From the NCBI RefSeq assembly GCF_902859825.1, contig NZ_CADIKB010000013.1, positions 91,671-155,670 of the forward strand: a stretch of DNA of 64,000 nucleotides, in the 5' to 3' direction. Below, in pieces: positions 44,986-52,766 of this stretch (within the stretch, counting starts at the first letter, position 1; each line of letters begins with the position of its first letter). A program made the translations under genes and the position numbers. Source of the stretch: Paraburkholderia phenoliruptrix. Its GTDB lineage: Bacteria > Pseudomonadota > Gammaproteobacteria > Burkholderiales > Burkholderiaceae. The notes beneath the pieces were generated by a model that was not told where the DNA came from, made no database searches, and was given only the letters and a program-made list of their open reading frames with translations.

Positions 44986-45876
44986 TCAAGCCTCGCCCGC
45001 GAGTCGCGCGGCTTCGCGTTGCGCCAGTTGCAAAGCGCCGTGCGCGGAGTCCGCCAAGGGCTCGCGCAAGCGCGGCTGGTGCGCGTGCGGCACGTACTCG
45101 CGCAAGGGCGCGCCAAGGCCGCCGCACAACGCAACGGGCAGGGTCGCCGATGGATCGAGCGCCGCGATCATCTTGCCGATTTCAACGCCCGCCTCGCCGA
45201 GCAGCCGCGCGGCAAAAGGATGCGCGCGATGCGCGATCAGAACCCGCGCAAGGCTCGCGTACGCCGTCTGATTCGCCTCGCAAAGCCACGCGACGAGCTC
45301 ATCGCGATCGCGCGCGCCGACGTGGGCGAGGAGCGCCTGCGCGAAATCGTCGTTCGGGCCGCGCCCGTCGAGCGCGTGTTGTGCATGGACAATGGCGCGC
45401 ACGCCGAGCCAGGCTCCGCTCGCTTCGTCGCCCGACGGAAAACCGTAGCCGCTGACCATGCGGCATTCGCCGCCGTCGCGGTCTGCCGCCGCGCCGACGC
45501 TGCCTGTGCCGAGCGCCACGATCACACCGCAGGCGCCGCCGTGCGCGCCGAGCAGCGTGGTGTAGGCGTCGCTTTCCACGGCAAGACCCGCGAGGGCCGG
45601 CGCTTGCGCACGGAACGCCGCGAGCCAGTCGCGATTGTTCACGCCCGCCAGCCCGCAGCCCAGCACGCAGCGCGACCAGTCGAACGCGGCGCCGGCTTGC
45701 GAGAATGCGTCCGCGCAGGCGGCCGCGATAGCCCGCCATGCACGTTTGACGCCAAGTCCCAGGCCCGACGGCCCGCTCGCCGCCTGCGCCAGCTCGCGCC
45801 CCTGTGCGTCGGCGAGCACGATTCGCGTGCCGGTACCGCCGCCGTCCACGCCGATCAGAAAGAGGTCAGTGTTCAT
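44986..45876 (-). CDS. BadF/BadG-type sugar kinase (glucosamine/GlcNAc kinase-like)
   Basis: The product is 296 residues with the ASKHA ATPase fold. The phosphate-1 loop is IGVDGGGTGTRIVLAD, the middle has VALGTGSVGAAADRDG and SGYGFPSGDEASGAWLG, and the adenosine motif is ALCGGLGAPLREYVP. These features match the N-acetylglucosamine/glucosamine kinases of the BadF family. No nag or chitin genes are next to it, so the substrate is uncertain. Confidence 0.85.
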   Translation of the reverse strand: MNTDLFLIGVDGGGTGTRIVLADAQGRELAQAASGPSGLGLGVKRAWRAIAAACADAFSQAGAAFDWSRCVLGCGLAGVNNRDWLAAFRAQAPALAGLAVESDAYTTLLGAHGGACGVIVALGTGSVGAAADRDGGECRMVSGYGFPSGDEASGAWLGVRAIVHAQHALDGRGPNDDFAQALLAHVGARDRDELVAWLCEANQTAYASLARVLIAHRAHPFAARLLGEAGVEIGKMIAALDPSATLPVALCGGLGAPLREYVPHAHQPRLREPLADSAHGALQLAQREAARLAGEA

Positions 45877-46013
45877 CGATTCAGATGCGTTGGCTGGGAA
45901 ATGTGCATAGCGTGGCAGGTCTGTTTCGATCCCGCAATTGGCCGAACGGCTAGCTTGCGGCGCCGATCCGATCCGCTATGCTGGCGAGCAACATCACAAC
46001 GGGGAGCGCGCAA

Positions 46014-46610
46014 TTGGCACAGCGATGCAACTGGGTATCGAGCGAGGCGCTCGCACACTATCACGACACCGAATGGGGCGTGCCGTCGCGCGACGACCAG
46101 CACCTCTTTGAAATGCTGGTGCTGGAAGGCTCGCAAGCCGGCCTGTCGTGGTCCACCATTCTGAACAAGCGAGCGGGCTACCGGCGTGCGTTTGCCGACT
46201 TCGACATCGACAAGGTGGCGCGCTTCACGCCGAAGCAGGTTGACGCGCTGGTCGCGGACGAAAGTATCGTGCGCCATCGCGGCAAGATCGAAGCCGCCAT
46301 TACCAACGCGCGCGCCGTGCAGCAGATTCAGGCGGAGCACGGGTCGTTCGCCAACTTCATCTGGTCTTTCGTCGACAACACGCCCATCCAGAACGAATGG
46401 GCGTCGTACAAGAGTGCGCCGGCATCCACAGAAGTGTCGGACGCGCTCAGCAAAGCGCTGAAACGCTACGGCTGCAAGTTCGTGGGCTCGACCATCTGTT
46501 ATGCATTCATGCAGGCGGTCGGCATGGTCAACGACCACGAGACAACTTGCATGTGCCGCGCACGCTGCGCGGCGCTGGGCAAGAAGACCCGCTCTCGCAA
46601 AGCGGGTTGA
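46014..46610 (+). CDS. tag: Tag, 3-methyladenine DNA glycosylase I
   Basis: Tag removes 3-methyladenine from alkylated DNA. The preferred start is TTG at 46014 (AQRCNWVSSEALAHYHDTEWGVPSRDDQHLFEMLVLEGSQAGLSWSTIL), preceded by GGGGAG and matching where family members begin; an ATG at 45978 adds 12 residues. The zinc ligands are visible: Cys in RCNWV, His in HYHDTEW, and His and Cys in VNDHETTCMC near the end. The product is 198 residues, near the usual 187. Confidence 0.94.
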   Translation: MAQRCNWVSSEALAHYHDTEWGVPSRDDQHLFEMLVLEGSQAGLSWSTILNKRAGYRRAFADFDIDKVARFTPKQVDALVADESIVRHRGKIEAAITNARAVQQIQAEHGSFANFIWSFVDNTPIQNEWASYKSAPASTEVSDALSKALKRYGCKFVGSTICYAFMQAVGMVNDHETTCMCRARCAALGKKTRSRKAG

Positions 46611-46958
46611 GCCGGATGCGCTAAAAACGGGCGCACCGGCCCGCTTTGCGATGGGCGAGCAAGTCAGCTCAGCTCGCGCTATCTTCGCGCGCCGGCTTCG
46701 AGCCGCTATGGGGTAAAGCCCTGCTGCGCTGGCCGCCGAATCCGGCCGTTATACAGATCAAGAGCGCTGGACAAGAGTGACAACGCCACGGCGTTCGCTG
46801 CCGCGAGCCTGCGAGAAGCTCGCCGCAGACAGCGCGCAAACCCTGGAATTGAAGGCGTTTCGCCATGCTAGTCGGGGTTTCGCCGACAAAGCCAGGCGGG
46901 ATACTGGAACCGGGCGCTCAACAACGAGTAACGACCGCGTGGCATAGCGAGACCAACC
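46611..46958. other. Intergenic region between tag and an unknown gene
   Basis: This 348-base gap has no supported gene. A short CGGGC/GCCCG hairpin follows tag (about 46628-46645) but lacks a full T tract. Minus-strand open frames through this region have no family resemblance. Confidence 0.5.
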
Positions 46959-47384
46959 ATGAAAACTCTCACCTTCCTCACCCATCAGGACATTTTCGAC
47001 CAGGCCGTCGGTCATCTTTTCGGGCAAAAGCGCGCCGCTCTGTTGCCGCGCGGGGGCGGCGCCTACCGCGGCTACTGCGGCGGCTGCCCCGTCGGCAATT
47101 TCATCAAGCTGCGCGACTATATGACGGCCATGGAAGGCGTGCCCGTGCGCTACGTCGGCAAGACGCCGGTCGCGGCGCCCGCCTATATGGATGCCGGCAT
47201 CGCCGCGCTCCGCAAAGCGCTGCTGCGCTCGCGCATCAATGTGTACGATCAGGCCACCGTCGACCTGCTCAGCTGCCTGCAAAATGTGCACGACGTGTTC
47301 GGCACGTGGGAGTGGAACGAGCGCTTGAACTCGATTGCGCGCCAGTTCGGGCTGTCCGCGCACAAATTGCAAAACGCGGCTTGA
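46959..47384 (+). CDS. Conserved hypothetical protein, 141 residues
   Basis: I do not recognise this protein. It starts MKTLTFLTHQDIFDQAVGHLFGQKRAALLPRGGGAYRGYCGGCPVGNFIKLRDYMTAMEG. It has a C-G-G-C pair (about 39-42) next to two Gly/Tyr-rich turns, and a helical C-terminal half (LLRSRINVYDQATVDLLSCLQNVHDVFGTWEWNERLNSIARQFGLSAHKLQNAA). No signal peptide or membrane segment is seen. Ordinary codon use supports a real gene. The segment HDVFGTWEWNERL may help a profile search. Confidence 0.65.
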   Translation: MKTLTFLTHQDIFDQAVGHLFGQKRAALLPRGGGAYRGYCGGCPVGNFIKLRDYMTAMEGVPVRYVGKTPVAAPAYMDAGIAALRKALLRSRINVYDQATVDLLSCLQNVHDVFGTWEWNERLNSIARQFGLSAHKLQNAA

Positions 47385-47516
47385 CGACAGCCGGGGCGCG
47401 GCGCCGCCGTGCCGCCCGCTCCGACATGCCGGAAAACCGGCACCCAAAACCTGCACCCAATACGCGCCGAGCGTCCATGAGCGGCCACGACCGCCAAAGC
47501 GCAGCCCAGAACGCAC

Positions 47517-47562
47517 ATAACAAAACGGCGGTGTGGCTTCTTTCGAAGCTCACACCGCCGTT
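47517..47562 (-). terminator. Terminator of rpsU
   Basis: A long stem, AACGGCGGTGTG/CACACCGCCGTT (47524-47535 and 47551-47562), has an inner GCTTC/GAAGC and a TTTC loop. Read on the minus strand it is followed by TTTTGTT. It is the strongest hairpin in this part of the window and ends 23 bases past the rpsU stop. Confidence 0.9.
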
Positions 47563-47585
47563 CTGATCGTGCGGAAAAAGCGTGC

Positions 47586-47798
47586 TTAGTGCAGCTTCTT
47601 CGGCAGCATTTGGCTGCGCAGGCGCTTGTGCAGACGCTTCACAGCGGCAGCCTTCTTGCGCTTACGTGCCGTGGTCGGCTTTTCGTACGATTGGCGCTCA
47701 CGCAGTTCTGCGATCAGGCCGTTCTTTTCGATGGCGCGACGAAAGCGGCGAATCGCCACTTCGAACGGCTCGTTTTCCTTCAGAAGAATCGTCGTCAT
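47586..47798 (-). CDS. rpsU: RpsU, 30S ribosomal protein S21
   Basis: This is a 70-residue basic ribosomal protein: [78 protein letters not shown] precedes the ATG. It is a single gene with its own terminator. The next genes in the usual rpsU-dnaG order are not here. Confidence 0.97.
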   Translation of the reverse strand: MTTILLKENEPFEVAIRRFRRAIEKNGLIAELRERQSYEKPTTARKRKKAAAVKRLHKRLRSQMLPKKLH

Positions 47799-48158
47799 GT
47801 AATTCCTAACTCAATCACTTGATAGGGTTAATTGCGTGGCGGCAGACCGCTCACGCGCCGGCCCTCCGGTCGTTTCGATTCATGGCCAGTAACAGGCAAA
47901 CGCGGGCAAAACCCGGCCAAACCACGAATGAAACGAGAGGCAAAGCGGCCACGGAGGCCGGAAAAGAGAGGTGGGGAGCTCACCGCGGAACGCGGACAGA
48001 CGTATTGCAAAAGCCGCGCCTGCTGCCGTTTCGCCAACCTTTCATCAACGAGAAACCGGTGACGAAACAGGCAAAGATCTCAATTCACTCCCGATCATAT
48101 CAGGAAACTCTCCATCGTACCAGGGGTTTAGGGATTACGCCAGGCCATCCGGAGCGGT
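47799..48158. other. Intergenic region upstream of rpsU
   Basis: There is no supported gene in these 360 bases. On the minus strand an extended -10-like TGATATGAT lies at about 48094-48102 and could start a long rpsU leader, but no -35 is evident. Confidence 0.45.
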
Positions 48159-49100
48159 TCAGGCGCTGGCATCGTCCAGTTCGCGGATGTCCGCGCCCGT
48201 GAGCGTGAGATGAACGGCGGCGACGAGGCTCTCCAGTTGCCGCAGCGAGGTGGCGCTCGCGATCGGCGCCGCCACGCTCGGCCGCGCGATGAGCCACGCC
48301 AGCGCGACGCTCGCGGGCGTGCTGGCGTGGCGCGCGGCCACCCGGTCCAGCGCGCCGAGGATTCTCAAACCGCGCTCGTTCAGATATTTCTCCACGCGCC
48401 CCGCCCGCGCTTTGCCAGCAAGATCTTCCTTGGAACGATACTTCCCGGAGAGAAATCCGCTCGCCAGACTCCAATATACGACCACTCCGAGCTGATGGGC
48501 GAGCGCAACGGGCTCGATATCGGTTTCATAGCCGGCCCGGTCGTAGAGGTTGTATTCCGGCTGCAACACCTGATACGCGGGCAAGCCATGCCGGCGCGCA
48601 AGCGCCAGCGCCTCCTCCACCCGCGCGCCGCTGTAGTTCGACGCGCCGATCACTCGCACCTTGCCCGCCTCGATGAGCCGCTGATAAGCGCCGAGCGTCT
48701 CGGCAAGCGGCGTTGCGCTGTCGTCGTCGTGGGAAAAGTAGATGTCGATGTAGTCGGTTTGCAGGCGCCGCAGCGAATCTTCCACGGCCGCCTGGATATT
48801 GGCGGCCGAGAGCCCCTTTCGCCTGGGATGCTTCGACACTTTCGTCGCCAGCACGACCCTGTCGCGCTTGCCGCTCTTCCTGAACCACTTGCCGATGACG
48901 GTCTCCGACTCGCCGCCCTGACTGCCGGGCGCCCAAGCGGAGTAGACGTCGGCGGTATCGATGAAGTCGAGCCCGGTGTCGACGAAGGCATCCAGGATCG
49001 AAAAGGAAGTGGTTTCGTCAGCGGTCCAGCCGAATACATTGCCGCCGAACATTAGCGGCGCGACTTGCAATTGCGAGTGCCCAATGCGGCGTTTCCGCAT
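48159..49100 (-). CDS. Aldo/keto reductase
   Basis: This is an NADPH-dependent oxidoreductase with the (beta/alpha)8 fold. The product is 313 residues from the ATG at 49100 (GGAGAAATC upstream); the frame extends to 49166. The catalytic tetrad is visible: Asp and Tyr in FIDTADVYSAW, Lys in VLATKVSKHP and His in DIYFSHDDD. The C-terminal cofactor segment is PSVAAPIASATSLRQLESL. The substrate is unknown. Confidence 0.92.
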   Translation of the reverse strand: MRKRRIGHSQLQVAPLMFGGNVFGWTADETTSFSILDAFVDTGLDFIDTADVYSAWAPGSQGGESETVIGKWFRKSGKRDRVVLATKVSKHPRRKGLSAANIQAAVEDSLRRLQTDYIDIYFSHDDDSATPLAETLGAYQRLIEAGKVRVIGASNYSGARVEEALALARRHGLPAYQVLQPEYNLYDRAGYETDIEPVALAHQLGVVVYWSLASGFLSGKYRSKEDLAGKARAGRVEKYLNERGLRILGALDRVAARHASTPASVALAWLIARPSVAAPIASATSLRQLESLVAAVHLTLTGADIRELDDASA

Positions 49101-49252
49101 GATTTCTCCGGGCTTTATCTGAAGAGAAAAAGAGAATACGCCGCCTTTCCAAATCCCGCAGCCCACTCGGCGGACCCCGCGTGAACCGTTGTCCGGCGCG
49201 GGCGGCGAGCCTTCTCTCGCGAACTGATCGGGTCCCGATTACAGAAAGTTCC

Positions 49253-49279
49253 TCAAGTTTTTTTTAGGGGCGCCGTCAA
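49253..49279 (+). promoter_or_regulatory. Putative FliA (sigma-28) promoter of fliC
   Basis: TCAAGTTTTTTTT begins at 49253, and GCCGTCAA lies at 49272-49279, with exactly 15 bases between TCAA and GCCG. It is 3 of 4 at -35 and 6 of 8 at -10. It lies 87 bases upstream of the fliC ATG, leaving a leader of about 75 bases. Confidence 0.65.
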
Positions 49280-49365
49280 CCTTCACTGAGGCGGCCAGCA
49301 ATGAACGAAGCTTCCGCCGATGCCAATGTGGCGTATTGGGCTCAGGCTTATTTAGGAGATTTTCC

Positions 49366-50511
49366 ATGCTCGGAATCAATAGCAATATCAACTCGCTGGT
49401 TGCACAGCAGAACCTCAACGGCTCGCAAAGCGCCCTGTCGCAAGCTATCACCCGTCTGTCGTCGGGCAAGCGCATCAACAGCGCGGCTGACGATGCAGCA
49501 GGTCTCGCCATCTCGACGCGTATGCAGAGCCAGATCAACGGCCTGAACCAGGGCGTGTCGAATGCAAACGATGGCGTGTCGATGATCCAGACCGCATCGA
49601 GCGCATTGTCGTCGCTGACTTCCAGCCTGCAGCGTATCCGCCAGCTGGCCGTGCAAGCGTCCACCGGTTCGCTGTCGTCGAGCGACCAGGCCGCACTGCA
49701 GAAGGAAGTGTCGGCGCAGATCGCTGAAGTGAACCGTATCGCGTCGCAAACGACGTATAACGGCACGAACATTCTGGACGGCTCGGCAGGCAGCGTGTCG
49801 TTCCAGGTCGGCGCGAACGTCGGTCAGACGATCAGCCTCGACCTGAGCCAATCGATGTCGGCAGGCAAGATCGGTGGCGGTCTCGTGCAAACGGGTCAAA
49901 CGGTTGGCACGATCGCCGTCAGCCTCTCGGCAACCGGCGCATACACCAGCTCGGGCGCAACGATCACGTCGATCAATGTGCTGTCGGACGGCAAGGGTGG
50001 CTACACCTTCACCGACCAGAACAACACCGCGATCACGTCGGGCGTGGCAAATGCGATCTTCAGCGCAGGCACGGCAGCGGGCACCGGCACCGCCGTCACG
50101 TCGCTGGCACTGAGCTCGGCAGCACTGCCGACGACCGGCGCAGCATCGTCGGCAGCAATCGCAGCGGTCAACCAGATCAACGCGATCAACGCACCGCCCA
50201 CGGTTTCGGGCCTCGACATCAGCACGGTCACGGGCGCGAACCAGGCGATGGTCTCCATCGACAACGCGTTGCAGACGGTCAACACGCTGCAAGCTGCACT
50301 CGGCGCGGCGCAAAACCGCTTCTCTTCGATCGCAACGTCGCAGCAAGCCGAATCGACCGACCTGTCGTCGGCACAATCGCAAATCACGGATGCCAACTTC
50401 GCACAAGAAACGGCAAACCTGAGCAAGGCGCAAGTGCTGCAGCAAGCCGGTATCTCGGTCCTGGCGCAAGCTAACTCCAACCCGCAGCAAGTTCTCAAGC
50501 TCCTGCAGTAA
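49366..50511 (+). CDS. fliC: FliC, flagellin
   Basis: This is the filament subunit. The product is 381 residues from the ATG at 49366, with TAGGAG upstream (MLGINSNINSLVAQQNLNGSQSALSQAITRLSSGKRINSAADDAAGLAISTRMQSQINGL). The conserved helical ends surround a central part (about 170-290) rich in Thr, Ser, Ala and Gly. This exposed part is the likely place for O-glycans, given the glycosylation genes downstream. Codon use is distinct, with more CAA and GCA, as in highly expressed genes. Confidence 0.97.
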   Translation: MLGINSNINSLVAQQNLNGSQSALSQAITRLSSGKRINSAADDAAGLAISTRMQSQINGLNQGVSNANDGVSMIQTASSALSSLTSSLQRIRQLAVQASTGSLSSSDQAALQKEVSAQIAEVNRIASQTTYNGTNILDGSAGSVSFQVGANVGQTISLDLSQSMSAGKIGGGLVQTGQTVGTIAVSLSATGAYTSSGATITSINVLSDGKGGYTFTDQNNTAITSGVANAIFSAGTAAGTGTAVTSLALSSAALPTTGAASSAAIAAVNQINAINAPPTVSGLDISTVTGANQAMVSIDNALQTVNTLQAALGAAQNRFSSIATSQQAESTDLSSAQSQITDANFAQETANLSKAQVLQQAGISVLAQANSNPQQVLKLLQ

Positions 50512-50527
50512 GAGCCGCCGCGGTAAA

Positions 50528-50560
50528 GGCGATGCGCCCTGCGCAAGCGGGCGCATCGCC
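50528..50560 (+). terminator. Strong hairpin after fliC
   Basis: A 12-base perfect stem, GGCGATGCGCCC/GGGCGCATCGCC (50528-50539 and 50549-50560), has a 9-base loop. It starts 17 bases after the fliC stop. There is no T tract, so it may stabilise the fliC mRNA end or only partly terminate before fliD. Confidence 0.6.
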
Positions 50561-50573
50561 AGATTCAAAACGA

Positions 50574-50591
50574 CGGGAGGCATGCCTCCCG
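50574..50591. repeat. 18-base palindrome between fliC and fliD
   Basis: CGGGAGGCATGCCTCCCG is fully self-complementary and lies 14 bases after the fliC hairpin. It could form a second hairpin in the fliC-fliD transcript or serve as a protein site. Confidence 0.55.
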
Positions 50592-50667
50592 CCGTGCGTT
50601 TCCGCCTTCCAATGATGTAGCATCGCGCAGCATCTGATACAGATTTCCGACGCCGGGAGCATTCTGC

Positions 50668-52173
50668 ATGTCCACGATCTCAACTTCGTCTTCCACGGCT
50701 AGCGCCAACGCCGCGCTGCAGTCGGCCGCTCAATCGATTATCAGCGGCTCGACGGGCAATTCGTCCATGGACGTCTCGACGCTCGTCACAGCACTCGTGA
50801 ACGCGAAGATCGCCGGACAAACCGCGGCTCTTACGGCAAAACAGACTACCGACAACACGACGCTCTCCGCCTACGGCGCGCTGAGTTCCGCGCTAAGCGC
50901 GTTGCAGTCTGGCATAGCCAGCCTGGCGAACGGCACCACGCTGAGCACCTTCTCGGCGACGGCGACCGGTACCGGGCTGACCGCGACGGCCGGTGTCGGC
51001 GCCGTGGCCGGCACCTACTCAGTCAACGTCACGCAGATTGCGAGCTCGCAAGCCCTGTCGTCGGCAGCCTTCGGCGCCACGACGCAACTGGGCACCGGCA
51101 CGCTGTCCATCTCGCTCGGCGGCAAGTCGATGGACATCAACGTCGACAGCAGCAACAACACGCTTTCCGGCATTGCCGCGGCAATCAACGCAAACAGCAG
51201 CAACCCGGGCGTGACGGCAACGATCGTCACCGGCACGGACGGCGCGCACCTCGTGCTGCGTGCCGCCAACACCGGCGCGGCCAACGTCATCAACGTCTCG
51301 ACCAGCAACATCACCACTGACAACGGCTTGTCGAGCCTCGGTGTCACCTCGACTGCGAGCACGACGGGCGGCACGTCGACGATCGTGTCGGCGAATTCGA
51401 GCCAGGCCTGGACGCAAAGCGGCTACGCGCAGGACGCCGAGTTCACGGTCGGCGGCATCGCGGCGAGCAGCTCGAGCAATTCCGTCACCACCGCGATTGC
51501 GGGCGTGACGATGAACCTGACCACCGCAGCAGCCGGCACCACGCAGACGCTGACCATTGCGCAGGACACCACCGCGCAGAACACCGCCATCACCAATTTC
51601 GTGAGCCTCTACAACACCGTCGTGACGACGATGTCGACGCTCACGTCCTACACGGCCGGCGCCTCGTCGCAAGGCGCATTGCTGGGGGATTCGACGCTCC
51701 AGACGATCAAGAACACGCTGGCCACGATCGTCGGCGGTTCGGTCGGCTCGGGCAGCGCCGGCGCCACGTTGGCGGCGATCGGTATAACGCTGAAGGACGA
51801 TCCCGCCGACGGCACCCTGGTGGTCAACAATAGCGCGCTGAACACGGCGCTGACGAGCAGTCCGGCCACGGTCGCGTCGCTCTTTAACTCGACCAACGGT
51901 ATCGCCCAGCAACTGAACAGCAGCATCACCACATTCACGCAGAAAGGCGGCATCATCGACACGCGCAACACCGCGCTGAATGCCGACCTCGCCAGCATCA
52001 CCAAGCAGCAGTCCTCGCTCGCCGACTACACGACGCAGTTGACGAACCAGTACCAGGCGCAGTTCACCGCCCTGAACACGCTGATGGCGACCATGAACAA
52101 CAACTCGCAATACCTGACCGCGCTATTCGGCGGCACGAACAGCGCGGGCGCGCTGGCGAGCAACAAGGGCTAA
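50668..52173 (+). CDS. fliD: FliD, flagellar filament cap protein
   Basis: FliD caps the filament tip and helps flagellin fold into place. The product is 501 residues. The N-terminus has the FliD_N pattern (SSMDVSTLVTALVNAKIAGQTAALTAKQTTDNTTLSAYGALSSALSALQSGI). The C-terminal coiled coil (NTALNADLASITKQQSSLADYTTQLTNQYQAQFTALNTLMATMNNNSQYLTALFGG) is diagnostic. It lies after fliC and ends 3 bases before fliT. Confidence 0.96.
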   Translation: MSTISTSSSTASANAALQSAAQSIISGSTGNSSMDVSTLVTALVNAKIAGQTAALTAKQTTDNTTLSAYGALSSALSALQSGIASLANGTTLSTFSATATGTGLTATAGVGAVAGTYSVNVTQIASSQALSSAAFGATTQLGTGTLSISLGGKSMDINVDSSNNTLSGIAAAINANSSNPGVTATIVTGTDGAHLVLRAANTGAANVINVSTSNITTDNGLSSLGVTSTASTTGGTSTIVSANSSQAWTQSGYAQDAEFTVGGIAASSSSNSVTTAIAGVTMNLTTAAAGTTQTLTIAQDTTAQNTAITNFVSLYNTVVTTMSTLTSYTAGASSQGALLGDSTLQTIKNTLATIVGGSVGSGSAGATLAAIGITLKDDPADGTLVVNNSALNTALTSSPATVASLFNSTNGIAQQLNSSITTFTQKGGIIDTRNTALNADLASITKQQSSLADYTTQLTNQYQAQFTALNTLMATMNNNSQYLTALFGGTNSAGALASNKG

Positions 52174-52176
52174 ACC

Positions 52177-52491
52177 ATGACGGCGCATAACCTGAACCAG
52201 ATGGAACTGGTCGAACGCGTGTTGTCCATTACGCGGCAGATCCAGCAGGCGGCCGCACTTGCGGACTGGCCAGAAGCGGCGCGTCTGACGGAACTGCGCT
52301 CGCCGCTGCTCATGTCGCTTACTGCGGACGAGACGCCTGCGACGCTCGACAAGATCCGCCAGATTCAGGCCATCGACGCAGCGCTGCTCGCCGACGCCGC
52401 ACTCACGCAACAGGAACTGCACGAGGAATTCGAAGCGGCGATGGGCCGCACCAGAGCGGCCGGCGAGTACCAGCGCATGGCCAGCCTGTAA
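52177..52491 (+). CDS. fliT: FliT-like chaperone for FliD
   Basis: The product is a 104-residue helical cytoplasmic protein (LNQMELVERVLSITRQIQQAAALADWPEAARLTELRSPLLMSL). Its size, helical pattern and place directly after fliD identify it as FliT, which in enterobacteria binds FliD and can also inhibit FlhDC. Sequence similarity to the enterobacterial protein is weak, so the name rests partly on context. Confidence 0.85.
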   Translation: MTAHNLNQMELVERVLSITRQIQQAAALADWPEAARLTELRSPLLMSLTADETPATLDKIRQIQAIDAALLADAALTQQELHEEFEAAMGRTRAAGEYQRMASL

Positions 52492-52614
52492 AACACGGCC
52501 CCATACGGCCTGACACAAAGCCGGGCGCTGCCGCGCCCCCCGCAAAGCCGGTTTCCCCGGCCAACCCGACAATAACAAGAAGTCCGCACCGAAGTGAGGT
52601 GCGCTCGCTTCCTC

Positions 52615-52638
52615 AGCCCGCCTCGCGCGGGCTTTTTT
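52615..52638 (+). terminator. Terminator of fliCDT
   Basis: The stem AGCCCGC/GCGGGCT (52615-52621 and 52627-52633) is followed by a T tract. It separates fliCDT from the glycosylation genes, which therefore need readthrough or a promoter of their own at 52640-52760. The only sigma-28-like candidate there (TAAA-N14-ACCGTCAT at 52675) is poor. Confidence 0.82.
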
Positions 52639-52766
52639 CTTGCCTGGCGGGTTTCCGCGCCCCCGCCCATACGCTAAACAGACGGCCTTTTCACCGTCAT
52701 CTCCGCGCATCGGAAAGCTGTGCTCCGCAGCACAATTTCTTCCATAGACGATTCTGCGCCGAGACC

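Noticed and set aside
44698..46164. 488-codon plus-strand open frame across the HAD, kinase and tag region
   Set aside because: Shadow of three recognisable genes; no domain of its own.
46758..47516. 252-codon minus-strand open frame over the unknown 141-residue gene
   Set aside because: Low-complexity Arg/Ala composition; the plus-strand frame has the better amino-acid pattern and start.
47819..48202. 127-codon plus-strand open frame upstream of rpsU
   Set aside because: No ribosome site, no family resemblance, and it runs into the aldo/keto reductase gene.
49348..50583. 411-codon minus-strand open frame across fliC
   Set aside because: Antisense shadow of flagellin created by its strong codon bias.
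52675..52700. Possible sigma-28 promoter (TAAA-N14-ACCGTCAT) for the glycosylation cluster
   Set aside because: Wrong spacing and poor -10; not strong enough to list as a promoter.
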